Of a DNA stretch of 64,000 nucleotides, positions 19,090 to 32,600 are shown one piece after another. A program made the translations under genes and the position numbers. The notes beneath the pieces were generated by a model that saw nothing but the letters and a program-made list of their open reading frames with translations, did not search any database and was not told where the DNA came from. This DNA comes from Solen grandis (lineage: Eukaryota; Mollusca; Bivalvia; Adapedonta; Solenidae), in assembly GCA_021229015.1 (NCBI GenBank), contig CM037777.1, forward strand, positions 50,602,443-50,666,442, given 5' to 3'. Every line of letters begins with the position of its first letter. Within the stretch, counting starts at the first letter, position 1.

Positions 19090-19290
19090 TTAACATGTTA
19101 CTCATAAAGACAGGTCTGATTTCAGGAGCTGTCTGATCAGTATGCCCTATGTTTACTCATTTAATATTGTACCTCAGATTCTTCACAGTCTGTATGGCAA
19201 AGAAAAATTTGTGATTCCATACACCATTTAAAATTCAGTAACTTAATATTCATCAAGTCATAAATATGTACATGAATATTTATGAGGTTA
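19090..19290 (+). mobile_element. TTAA MITE, family B (diverged)
   Basis: This copy runs from TTAACATGTTACTCATAAAG to ATTTATGAGGTTA, with the family B core (GGAGCTGTCTGATCAGTATG, CACAGTCTGTATGGCAAAGA, ATGTACATGAATATTTATGA). Confidence 0.6.
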
Positions 19291-19776
19291 TTTCAAATTT
19301 GCGCATACATTTTTTAAGTATCAAGTTTTTTGAACTGTGACCCAAGGTGTGGGACATGCACTGGAATAATTTGGGACATGCTTTATCATTAAAAACCTGC
19401 AAATGTTTGTAATGGTATTATGTGCCATAAATTGTTTTCCGATATTGATATATCCGTCTCACAGCCATTATTCATATTTTTTTGAATGTATTGAATGCAG
19501 TGTATGATATATACATGTAGTGCTGTGATATTTTTTCTCTATAGTTGGGTTTCCTTTTAATTTTTCTTTATAATTGGGTTCAGCAAAAGGGAGCCGATTC
19601 TCAATATGACAAAATGACTATTTTATTTTTATTTTGTAAAACTTGATTCAGGAACGTTTTCGATATAGACCTGGTTATTTTCAAGTTTATTTGGTACCTA
19701 ATTTTGATCTTTCAGCATATTCTTTTGGCTTACTAGTATATAGAAAGCCTTCAGGGAAAGTATTCAGAGTGCAAAA

Positions 19777-19851
19777 TGAGGGGTGAGAGCAAAACTAGGC
19801 TAAGTGCATATATACATAATATAACCACTTAGGCTAGTTTTGCATTCATCC
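19777..19851. repeat. Imperfect inverted repeat (hairpin)
   Basis: GAGCAAAACTAGGCTAAGTG is followed about 20 bases later by CACTTAGGCTAGTTTTGCAT, so an approximately 28-bp arm pairs with a few mismatches. Part of the arm resembles sequence near 22745. It may be a degenerate MITE end pair. Confidence 0.4.
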
Positions 19852-20533
19852 CTCTTTATAGAAATAGTATGAGATGGGACTTGTTTAATAAAGGTGTTCT
19901 AACTCAAGTGTCATATCCTGATAAGTTTGTTTGCTGTTGGCAATAAAGGTTTTGGAAATTGTAGGTGTGATACTTGATTTTTTTTTCATGATGATAATAG
20001 TTTAGAAAAAAATTTGAGGCTTGGGATTTATGGCAGTTTATTAACATACATGCCAGGGTAAGATTGAACCATACAACTTAATACAAGAGCTTTTAAGGAA
20101 ATGAACCCAGGGCTTCTGTTCACTTCTTTATCAGGAGCCATTCAGAGGTGTCTTCCTCTCTGAGAATTTCTTTAAATTCATGCAGTTTTCCTCAAGTTTG
20201 CTATTTACCCCAGGAATTTTTTTTCCTCATTGTATAGAAATTGGCAAATTTTCCACAAAATACAGTATTAGTCACCTTCCCAATCTTCTGTAGAAAGGGC
20301 TATGCAACTAAATGTAATATCAAAATGATCAGCCTGCAAGTAACTAGTCGAATAGATCATTTTATTGATATAACTCTTTTGGTGTAAAGTGAATATGTGT
20401 GTATATTGATTGCATTTCAGATACCTTGAGTGTTGTGTTTTATTTGTTACAGGAAATTGAATAAAGCTTGCAAGGACTTACTTCTCTGTTAATGAAGTCA
20501 AAATGAATTACTGTAAGGTGTGTGTATTTGCAG

Positions 20534-20662
20534 GTTGAAAGCCGTGATGAGGAGATAGAGCGTCTGAACAGAATGTTGGACGGAGGAAGACCATCAGATG
20601 TTGTGGCCCTTGAGGCCCGCAACAGGGCCAACGAAAGGATGATCTCGCACCTGAATATACAG
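20534..20662 (+). CDS. CEP135: CEP135 exon 1 visible (internal in the real gene)
   Basis: The exon has 43 codons, phase 0, between TTTGCAG and GTACGT. It reads VESRDEEIERLNRMLDGGRP then SDVVALEARNRANERMISHL, matching the vertebrate REIERLSVALDGGRSPDVLSLESRNKTNEKL region. It starts mid-protein in a coiled coil with no initiator Met of its own, so at least one upstream exon must exist. Confidence 0.92.
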
Positions 20663-23600
20663 GTACGTCACTTTATTGTCAACTTTGAATGTATGGAACC
20701 AGTCCCAGTGGCCTTATGGTTATGGTGTCTGCCCCGGAATCAGGTGGTTATGGATTCAATCCCCAGCCACGACACACCAAAGTCTTGAAAAATGGTACTG
20801 GTATTGCTCCCTAACTTAGGGCTCAGCATTTAGGGGTAGTGTCAGGACTGCTTGGCCCGGTGTCAGGATAATGTAACTGGGTGTAAACTTTTTGCAACCC
20901 ACATCGTGCTGGGGCAATATCCATAAAACACCTTAACACTGGCTAAATTTTGTAAAATTTTATGAATTCTATACAAGTATTTTCTTGAATATTTAACATT
21001 CAAACAAACAGCAAATTTACAATATGAACGGAATTAAGATTCCCCAATATTACATTTTCATAGAAATTTATGAACAATAAAGCAGAAGTAGTCTTTGTTA
21101 GAAATAACTGATTTTTGACTGTAGTAAATATTTGATGTTAATTGCTTTGTCAATATGGCCCCAGATCCATTATAAGGGCCTCACACCTTGGTGCGGGTGC
21201 CCTATAGTAAACACCCTGTCTGTCCATCAGTCCTCTGTCATGCTTTTTTTGTCCACTCTCTTACTTAAATAGTTTTCTTTGGATCTTCACCAAACTTGCT
21301 GAGAATGTTTGTAGGTATAGAATATAGGCCAAGCTACAGTAACCAGCCAAATCACTGAAGGCACTTCAGATTTATGGCCCTTGAACTAGTCAAAATTGGA
21401 CATTTCAGCTTTTCCCGCTCTCTTAGCATTTTTTTTTTTTGATCTTCATTAAACTTGCATGATGTATGAAGGTATAAAATCAAGGTCAAGTTCAATAATA
21501 ACAAAATAATCCTAGGAACTTGAGAGTTATCGCCCTTAAAATAGCCAAAATCGCTCATTTAGGTGTCATTAGTACACACAAAATCCTCAACTTTATTTAA
21601 CTTTAGGTAATCATGCATTTCTCAGGAAAAAAAAATTAACATTAAAAATAGAATAAAAGTAAATAAATTTAAAATAAATATCATTAGGGTTGGTAAATAA
21701 AAAATTTTTAAAATTTTAAAGGAAATTTTTTTTAAAGGAATATATGCTAACACATTAAGAAACCTGCTACATTATATTTTACTTACTTACTGTCATGTAT
21801 ATACTATGCTATTTCCTCTGTATATATCCTTAGTACATTAAAATGGAATGCCAGTGTCACACTAATTAATCAGTTGTTTATTTTTTGGAAGGATACTTAC
21901 ATTTGGTTCAGTGTGGACAATCAAAAGCACATACCAGGGCATGTCTTAGTTATAAAGGGTTAAACCATTATTTATGTTTCTTTTTCTGCAGATTGATTTC
22001 ATGCAGCAGAAGACACGCGAGATGGAGAGGAAGTACCGGGATGCCATGGCTGACAAGAACGAGGTCGAACTTGAGAGCTCCAAATACAAGGCAAGGATCC
22101 ATGACCTTGAATTGGAGATTCAGGATGCGGATCGGTTCGCCAAGCGTCTTGAGACGGACAAGAGCATTGTGTTGAAGACTGCGGACAGGGAGATGGTAGA
22201 AGCCAAGGGAGAGCTGGAGAAGTCACGTCATGAGCTGGAAGATCTTGATCTGGAAATAGCACAACTCAAGGCTGTAAGTAGACAGAGACGGGCAGATGGT
22301 CGGAATCTTTGTTTGAAGAAGTTCTAACTTTAAAAATATCACTTGTGAAACAAGGAAAATATCATATGTGAAACAAGTTCTCACAAGTTGAGAAAGAAAA
22401 CCCTTAGTGATACAGATGTATTTGATCCTTATTTTGAAAGGAAACATGAATGATAGAGGAAGTAGACCTTTTGGGTTAAGCAACCTCCATACCTTCTATT
22501 ATACATGGAACCCTGGGTAAATTGGTCAGAAGCATTAGTATGTTCTATTGGGTTAAATTTGGTAGGAAGGGATTTGCTTGTAGCACCTGTTAAAACCTTT
22601 ACCACTTAAGAGTATCCGTCAAATGACCATTGCAACTAGTATAAAACATGATCAGTCTGCAGATAACTTTCAGGCTGGTCAGGGTTTATACTGTTTGCTG
22701 CTCATCAGTATCTTCTGGATAAGGAGGGAATATGATCCAGTATTTTGAGGGTAGATGCAAAACTATCCTGAGTGCTCCATGTAGAAATAGAAGGAGATGG
22801 AATCAATTCATCTCTCAATCTTCAGAGTGACAGTTTTTCTCAATCTTTGGTTTGGTCATAAATGGTTAAAGATGAAAAAATGTTTTCTCCATTTTAGGAA
22901 AATGTTCGCTACAGTAAGGAGCTAGCAGAGATTAAGTCGACGCTGACGACAAAGACTGCAGATCTGATGAAACTGGAGGAGCTCCATGATCGTGTGGCCG
23001 AGGACAAGAAACGACTCAGTCACAGGGTCAACAAACTCATGGCTAATGGTGAGCAGTGGTAGTTGTGGGAATGGAGGAAAAAAGAAATTGTCAGCCTCAC
23101 TCAGTGACCATTAATCATGATAAACTTTATATGAAATTCAATTGTTGTAATTACACAAGAAACAACCAAGTTGTCCTATCACGTCCTGTTACATGCCGTT
23201 CTGTCCTATCCCGTCCTTTTTCACAAATAATCCATATACACTGATGATTCAAAGTGTTGTACTGGAGGCCATAGTTAATCTAAAGACATGGGTAATTCTT
23301 AGGGAAGGCTTTGAGAGATTTGCTCTATTTTTGTTTTTGCTTTAAGTTGTTTTAACATAGTGATGACTTAAATATTTGAGGAGATTAATGGTTGATAAAT
23401 GTCAATAGTTAGACCTGTATTTAACTGGCATCTGAGTAAAGATGGCGGTCATTGTAAAGGATCTGTACTGCAGTTGACAAACTAGAGAGGATTTCCTTTT
23501 TTTCAGAGAAGGAATTAGTGCTGGAGATTGAGAGACTGAAGAGAAAGTCCCCGGCCACCACCAAGAAGGGCAAGGTTCCTAGCAAGCTGGATGCGTTTGT

Positions 23601-26600
23601 CCGAAGTGTAGAGGAGGAGAGGAACTACTACCGGGACCAGGCAGAGGCCTTCCAGAAGATGCTGAGAGGGGACATCCCATCTAGGTCCCGCAGCCCCGCC
23701 CGACCCCGCACACCATCCCGCCCCACATCACGCTCAGGCAGTCCAGCCAGGGAGTTGAACTCTGCCAAGGCTGATAAGAAGGTAGGTTTGTGTGAAACAT
23801 TTTTACGAGTTTGTTTTAGGTCTTTATGATCACAAATAATGAATGTGAATATTGCTGTAAAATTACAAATTTTCCCTAAATATCAAGTGTTTGCTCCCTT
23901 TCCAAAAAGTTTTTCTTGACCAAAGAATTAATCTTTTCTCTCCCAAGAATGCTAATTTGCTTTTTTCCCCCAAAAAATGTTTAGAATGATATTTTTGCTT
24001 CATAATAAAAAAGTCTTGTAGACATTATGGTAGAATAACAAAAGTTACATTCAAGCATCTGAAACTTAACATGTTTTATTAGCAAGATTATGTCAAAGTT
24101 TTCTGTGATAAGATTAGCTTTTGATGCTTTAACCCTTTCCCTCATATAGACTCATTTTGACGCACTCAATAGGTATCACATAAAGCCTGATCTGCAGAAA
24201 ACCACAGTTAAACCTTACCAAATCTAATTATAAAGTCTTCATTTCCAGACCACTGAGGAGCAGCGAACAGCATAAAACCTGATCAGCCTGCGAGTTACTC
24301 GCAGGCTGATCTGGTTTTATGCTGTTCGCATAGGTCTTTTCATGGTGTCCTCTATGAGGGAAAGGGTTAAAATAAGTTCAAACAGTTGTATCAAGCACTC
24401 CTTGTAGTTCTTCTAAAAGAAGTTGAAGTTGATGATAACAGCTATCACTAATTAAAGGGTGATCATTATGTTTACCATGTTACTTTCACTGGCAGGCCGC
24501 TGCCCAGTACGAGGCCATCATGCGCGTGCTGGAGGAGGAACGAGACTATTATAAGACGGAATACGAGGTACTGAAGCAGCAGAAGAAGTCGGCATCTGCC
24601 AGAGCCACGCCCACCAAGGTATGTTACATAGCAACTGCTTATGCATAAATATAAGTCATTTGCATATTAATGAAATCTGGTACAAACTTCAGAGCCTTAT
24701 TACTTGCCTATAATGTCTAAGTACCAAATTTGTTCATATCTTTGATTTTTGATTAGGAAGGTAATTTCTGAATAGCAGTTAGTGAAATACTTTATTTTTT
24801 GGTTTGTAAATATTTTTTTTTAGGTCTTTTTGTTTTTTGGTTTTCTTTTTTGACTGTGTTTGTTAGGATTTTCTTAAGTTTGTAAGTCATTAATTAATCT
24901 GGTTTAGATGGGTAGAGATTGGTATAAAATGTCATAACTTTGTTTGGCTTTTTAGTATAATCTAAGTGTTTACATTTCAATCCTTTGAAGTATATTCTAA
25001 TTATGTTTTAACTTTGTTCTTATGAAGTATGTTAACACTTTACCACTTTCCACTTGATTCACATAGGAAAATTAGGTCAAACTAGAACAAGTTCAAAATC
25101 TCAGCAGTTTAGCAGTGTACTTTTCTGATCTCCCAGACATTGATGGAGGAGAAAACAGTGTAAAATATGATAGGCCTGTGAGTTACTCACTGGCTGGTCT
25201 AGGGCCTAATTTATCCATCTCCTGAGTCTTTATCTAACCCTTTCCCTCATATAGACTCATTTTGACGCCCTCAATAGGTACCACATAAAGCCTGATCTGC
25301 AGAAAACCACAGTTAAACCTTACCAAATTTAATTACAAAATCCTCATTTCAAGACCACTGAGGAGCAGCGAACAGCATAAAAAAACTGATCTGGTTTTAT
25401 GCTGTTCGCATAGGTCTTTTTATGGTGTCCTCTATGAGGGAAAGGGTTAAGACTCAGACTAAAAAAGTTTGAAGTCGTCAATTTCTTTTTTATGTAATGG
25501 ATGCTTTATGAAAACCCAACAATATCTGGTGGGGATGCCCCTTACTTATTTTGATATATAATGAGAGTTAAAGGAATAGTAAAACATTATTAGAATATAG
25601 ATTGAACATACTGAATTAGCGGCATAGTTTATACTTGTTGCATAGGGAATTTTTCTTGATAATTTTCTAGTGGTAAAGAGTTTTAAATACATTGAAGAAC
25701 AATATTGCTATGCATATATTTTACTTATCTTAGGAATATATTATTCTAATACATTTTACTTCAAGCTCTTTCATTACGTTTATAAAAAAAGAACAATACA
25801 ACAATAAGACTTAAATGTTCTCTTTATTAATATGAAATATAAAGCAAGAAAGTTAATAAACAGCGGTAACTAGGAAGAATAACATCCTGATTAAGTTGTA
25901 GATATCATGAAAAAATAAAGTTAAAAACCTTTACATAAGTTGTTCCTTTTTCTTTTAATGTGTGTTCTTCTAGGTTATTATTAAGAGAGATGTAAGTAAG
26001 ATATGTTCTCACGTTTCATACAAAGCCTTTGCCGATATTTGGCACCCATTTTACCCTGGTATTGTTTTTTCCCACAGAAATTATTAATATATTTGTCACT
26101 TTTATGACATGTTGTTTAATACCTTTTTGAGCCAGCCTTACATATTAAATAAATGTAACCATTGGAATCACAGGTATCCATGTTCAGTTTGATTAAGGTC
26201 GTGCTTGGCATTAGATATTTATAAATATTGCATGTTTTATTCATATAAAGTCACATTTAAAGACCACCTCAATGTTAAGATCACCTGTCTAGTGTGACCA
26301 CTATTTTAGGACCCTTTCCTTTTTTTCTTATGTTTGATTTAACTGATTTTCAAATCAACTCATTAGTAAGACTACTTTAATCTCAGTGGTGGCCTAACTG
26401 TACATTGTATTTCAGTCTATTTCTCTCTAGAAAGAAATTCACATCTGTTTATAATAAGGGTGAAACTGTACTAAGAGTAATGAAGTCACAACTTTAATTT
26501 TTGCCAAGCAGCCTTAAGTCAACACCAGACATGTTCACCACTTTACAATATCTTAATGATTATCCTCACAATGTTGAGCATTCCTTCACCCCATATCCCT

Positions 26601-29600
26601 GTATCCCCACAGCTGTTGTCCCCTCGGGATTTGCCCCTTTCCCCACGCAGTGCAGGCCGTCGTAGCCCTGCTAGGTGGAGTGTGGTCCCACAGATCGAGG
26701 TGAAACTCAGCACATGGGCCAACACGGGCACATGCACCTTTTGTTGTACACTGGTTCTGGTGATTACTGGTCTGAGTCTTCAACATACATGAACACTCAT
26801 ATATACATAGTTATGTGTCCATACATTCATTTTCACTCACTCATTACATTGTACTCATGCATACATTCATAGAAAATTGCTTTTGTGGCAAATTGGTCTG
26901 AGAGTCTGTCCTTGACTCGATAGGTTGTTGGTTCAATCTATGGCCACAATGTGACAATGTCGCAAAAAATATAAACAGTAGAGGGTATTGTTTCCCTTCT
27001 TGGCATTCAGTGTATCAGGATAATGTGACTGGATGTGGTATCATGCCATTTGCATATACCTTGAAGGGGCATACCTTGAGATAACACAGTCAGGCAGCCA
27101 TATATGTCTCTCTCAAAATGTCAAATTCTGTCAAAGGGACATAATATAACAACAAATAAACATTCTAAGATATTAACAGGTATCGTTCTCTCATTTAGTA
27201 TGAAAACAACAACAACAAAAAATTATGTATACATGTACCAGTGTATACACATGTGTTGATAATAAAACTTGCAACAATTTACTCTTCTGTTCTGGGCTGT
27301 GGTCATTTCTTTTGAACAGAAAGCTTGTTTGGTTTCCTTATTTTTCATTTAATTTATTCCATTGATTTGATTCCAGAGCCTTTTTTCCCCAATATTCCAG
27401 CATGTTTTTATTCTGACAGAATTACGTTAATCAAAATATCCTGATGAATCCTACATGATATTCATCTTTTTTTATTTGTACTTTTTGTATTTAATTTTAT
27501 ATTTAATTTTGTATGTATTTTCCTTTTGATTGATTATCATGATGATATTCGTTAAGTTTTTGCTCATTTTATTGTTATTTGATGCATAGCTTTAAATTCA
27601 TGATTTAACCCTTTCCCTCATATATACTCATTTTGACGCCCTCAATAGGTTTCACATAAAGCCTGATCTGCAGTAAACCACAGTTAAACCTTACCAAATT
27701 TAATTACAAAATCCTCATTTCCAGACCACTGAGGAGCAGCGAACAGCATAAAACCTGATCAGCCTGCGAGTTACTCACAGGCTGATCTGGTTTTATGCTG
27801 TTTGCATAGGTCTTTTCATGGTGTCCTCTATGAGGGAAAGGGTTAAAGAATGAGGATGTTGGTCAGTTGGAACCTCACCTCCCTAAATACAATAAAGTTA
27901 AAAATGATTTAGTTAAAAATCTACCTGTACAGAACTTAAGTTCATTATATAATGAGTGATTTAGCTGAGGAAGGGCTAAAACTAAAATTGATGTGGTATA
28001 TTTGGTGAAAGATGTTTTTATAACTGTCTTTTCTTCTTTAACTTTTTGTCATATCCACTGCACAAATAATGACCAAGTCCTGATGTGACCATTTGCGCCA
28101 CTGTCTGTGTTTAGAGGATTTTTCCTGAAATGGATTCATTTTCATTTAGAAATGTCTTGCTCATTTGTGTAATGTAACGGGTTCTAGGGAATGGTATTAT
28201 TCAGTATTCCAGGAATTGTGAGACACTGGATTCAGTTTCTATGACTTAGTCCTTGTATAATCCTAAACTGCATCATTGAATTTAAATATCTCAAAACAAG
28301 ATAGGTTTTATTGTGGTTCTTGATGAACATATTCTTTGTGATATACTTAAAACCTTACCTAACTGCAAATTCAGTTTTTGTTTCCCACCATTTTGTGAAA
28401 ATAACCATCTCCCTCTAAATTTTGGGGCAGAATAATGCATAAATGATAAAATATTAAAGAAAACAATTATCTGAGTTTCTCTCAGGTTTGGATTATTCCA
28501 TATCAATCTTTTCTCACTTGGAATAGGTGTTTTCTTGACCTATCTTAACCCTTTGCCTCATGTAGATGCAATTTAATGCCCTGGTAACAGTCCAGGAGCT
28601 GTCTCATCAGGCTCTCCTCTGTTTGGTTATACAATATTATAGCTCCAATTCTACAGTCTGCTTTGCAAAGAAAAAAATCTTTTGCTTCATAAAACATTTA
28701 AATTTCAATAATTTAATATTAAAAAATTGATGAATTTTGTGCAATGAATATTCATGAGGTAAAGGGTTAACATTATAATCATACATATAAGATTCGATAA
28801 GGATCATAGTTCAGATAAATGCTCGAGGGTTTACGTATTGGTATTGATTCTAAATAGGAGGGCGGAGGAAAGTCTAGGAAGTCAGTAAGTAACGCTCTCG
28901 GTCACCAGAAGGCTTTTGCAATACTCGGCTTTCACCTTTCGACTGCCATTTGTGTGCCTCGGTGTTCCTAGTTCAATTGTGGCATGTGTTCTTTGTATGT
29001 GACCTAGCTTTGTGTTCATTATAACTGTCATTAGTTTTGTGTTCAAGTTTGTATGACATAGTTATGTGTCCTCTTTTACATTGGCGAATTGGGTGAGACA
29101 TACTGTACTTGAAAAGCTGTCTGTCCACCTGTCAATTTGTCACACATTTAGTCTGATGTGTTTCTAATTTGAACCTGTGGATGGATTTTGATAAAACTGC
29201 CCAAATGTCAACCTCAGTGAGACCCTTTAAGTCACATGACCTCATGGTCACACTCAAAGTTAAAAGTTGACATTGGTGATATCTGTCCGCTATTTTTGAC
29301 AAAGTGATACTTACAAAAACATTAGATATTGTAGAATTTGTGTTCAATATTTGTGACATAGTCAAGTGTTCACTAAATCATCTGACTATGTTATGTGTGT
29401 GTTCATTTAAGTATGTGTTCAGTGTTACTGACAGCTACATGTTTAGATTTTCTTCAGTTTGTTGTACATATTCAGAGTAACCGCATCATGAGTTTTTTGC
29501 TTAGTTTTGTGCATTTTTTTTATTTGTTTATTTTCATCCCCCCTCCAATGACAGTGTGACATAGACATATTTACGTGGCACTATCTATGTTTTGTGCTCA

Positions 29601-32600
29601 TACATGTACTTACATATTGTTCCAGTAATAGTTGTACATTTCATGTGAAACACAATATAAGTAGCAATCAGATATGATTATACTAATAAACTAGCATTTA
29701 CATTTGACCAGTCATACTATATCTTGTCTTCTTTTGTTAATGTACATCCTGTATTTTCTAGACTTGTAGTTATTAGGTGCTTCAGTGTATATTTCTGATG
29801 ATTAACCGATAGGCAGTTGGTTAAGAGATAGCTCAGAAATATATCCAATTAACACAAGCAAGGGGGGTAATGCATTCATTTAGTAAATTGTTCAATTATT
29901 TTTTTTAATTGTTACAAAATTTAATCAAATAGAAATGGTAATATGGTTTCTTTTTTTTTTTTTTTTATTGATATATATGCTTGTAATTATGTTGTATTAG
30001 TTGCAAAGAATTTGTTTGCTGATGTATTGCATTTTCATATGCAGAAGAATGTTTCGTCTAATTTTTATTGCATACCTGTACATCAGAATGGGACTTGTCA
30101 TTTTGTGTGTAAAACAGGAAAAAATGCTGAAGGAAAGTTAAACCCTTCACTACATGTGATCCATCAAAGACTTGTGCAACCAATACAAACCCAGATCAGC
30201 GTACAACTAACTTATAGGCTGATTGGGTTTTATAATGTTTGCTACTCACTGTATACATGCTTTAGGCATCAGACGGTCACTCTGGTAAACCTATTCAAAT
30301 TGAAACAAGACTGGCCTGGCTTTTTCTGTGATGCATCACAGTAGGAAAGAGTTACAATTAATTTAGTGATCCATGAAATATTTCAAGTTGAGATTGTCTT
30401 CCATTCAAAATATGTACAAAAAAAAATATCTTTAAAAAAAGATATTCGGCATAAAATGGAAAACAAACTGAACTCCTACAATCTAATAATAGACTGTATT
30501 TCGGGAACCAGATGATTCTTAATAGTGATCATGCAGTCTTTTAATACATTCTGTACACATGACATGGTTAAGTTAACTTATTACAAAAGGGGTCAAAGTA
30601 TTTATTGTATATGTAAGATTCATAATGTTTGTTGGTTAGATCCGTATTGATAAAGTAAGACCCCCTAATTGATAGGAAAGTATGTGTTAATTATAATATA
30701 TGGGTTAACTTCCACCTCCTCTGCATACTACATGATCAACAGGTTAAAGTGGGCGAGTTCACTTCTGCAGATTTGCAGGGGGGATTTTGGTCTAAAAATA
30801 AACATTGAAATCGATTTTATACAGCTACGCCGAAAAAATTTGCTAAAAATTACAATCATGTATGCATTCTGTTAATATGGTAGATAAAATTGAAGATATT
30901 TGTAATTTTGAGTTTGGGAAAATCTCTGTTGCAATACTTTGTGGAAAACAGTCCTGACTGACTATGCAAGACTTACTACATACACTGGTGGAATTCCCAG
31001 CCAGAACCTGGTAGACCTGGTAATGGGCTGCTTACAGAGGCACTTATATCCAGAGATGAGCTTTTTTACAAAATTTCTCAATACATGCATCTGCTGTACC
31101 AGGTTTTTATACCCCAGCTTCATAGTGAACTAGAGGCTATATAGGAAACATGGTCATTGTCACGTGTCCTGTCCCATCCCGTCCCATATAGTCCTGTCCT
31201 ACCCTCACATTACATCAAGGTGGGAAGGGTGGGTACCAATCACCGTTAATGATAGATCTAGTTCATGATCAGATTTAATGAAAGGGAGCAAAATACACAA
31301 GGTTGAGAAGTTATATAAGTAACAAGCAGCCATGATTTTGCCTTCTTAAATGTTGTGCCCTTGTTCACTACTAATGCAACTTACACCAAAGACTAACCAG
31401 AAAAAAAAGAGTATTGTAATAATTTTTTTCCACTATTCTGCATTTTACTGAGAAATTCAGCTATATTTCTTAGCATTGAATAGTACTGAGTCTTGTTTTA
31501 AGGTTTATAACTTGCTGATGAATATGAAATGTTTCCAAGTGTTTAAGAGAGATTTTAACTTTTGATTAAGAACTGGTATTTTGCTTATTGCAAAAGTCTT
31601 GCCAGTTTGTATATACTTTATAGTGATCATTATTTATCTGATGAATTTCATTTCAAAAGAAAAAAAGAAAGGAAAAGAAAATCTAGAGTTACAAAAAGTT
31701 AAACTCTTAACAGAAAGAAGAACATAATGATGTTTAGGCAACAACTTTTATTTGTATTTAATATTAAACTTGAATATCTATGTCACGCATTGTCATTAGT
31801 TTGCATGTCTGGTCACAGTACTCTGTTTCTGTGTTACAGGGTCTGTCAGATGATGTGGAGATTGCCAAACTGACGAGGGACGGGATGAGATGAGGCAGCT
31901 TCTCGACAAATTTGAGCGACACATGGCTGAAGTAAGTTCTTATTTTGATTTTGATATTGTACAGAATAGTTCACAAATCTGTAAGTAAGTGTTGCAGTTT
32001 AAGTCTATTTTAACATTTATTTGGGCTCCAAATTACAATAGGGGCCTCTGTGGCCGAGAGGGTAAAGTCGCTGACTTTAGAACTCACTCAGCCCCTACCA
32101 CGTGGGTTCGAAACACGGCAGGGTTATTCGGATTTTCATGTGAGGAAGCCTTCCAGCTGGCTTGCGGTAGGTCGGTGGTTCTACCCGATGTCTTCGTGCA
32201 TTCGGAGTCTTCCTCCACCTGTAATTTGCTAGATGTCGTTATATGACTGAAATACTGTCGAACGAGGGTAAACTCAAATAGTAAGTCAAGTCAAGTTACA
32301 ATAAGTTATGTCGTAACATATTGTAACTACAGTGCATTGTCATTATAATTCCATATTTTGTCCAAGTCTAGATTCTGCATTATATTGGACTGCATTTCAA
32401 CTGTGGGAAAATGATAGGTACATGATAGTGATGAGTCAATTAAATTTTAATTGGTAAGTAAGGCTTATTGCCTACAATACAGCTTTAAACCTTTACCTCA
32501 TATAGACACATTTTGAAACCTTGGGGAAACAGAACAGACCCAGATCACACTGCTCCTTCCAGCAACTGTCTAATAAGGGTCCCTCTATTTGCTCATGCAA

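Larger units (their letters stand above)
15313..20533 (+). other. AT-rich DNA without a recognised gene
   Basis: This is 5.2 kb of AT-rich sequence with no exon matching the CEP135 N-terminus and no other gene I can support. It holds MITE fragments at 16281-16431, 18038-18281 and 19090-19290, a diverged hairpin at 19777-19851, and scattered homopolymer runs. Confidence 0.55.

Noticed and set aside
20447..20475. Short upstream CEP135 exon after TTGTTACAG
   Set aside because: The sequence after the AG reads GAAATTGAATAA, a stop in the needed phase.
24129..24370. CRISPR-like or attachment-site repeat interpretation of the palindromes
   Set aside because: The copies are whole 242-bp elements with terminal inverted repeats and TTAA flanks in animal introns, which fits MITEs.
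29943..30344. 133-codon frame, the longest outside the two genes
   Set aside because: It starts in a poly-T run and crosses an old MITE-related repeat (30134-30350); the peptide looks random.
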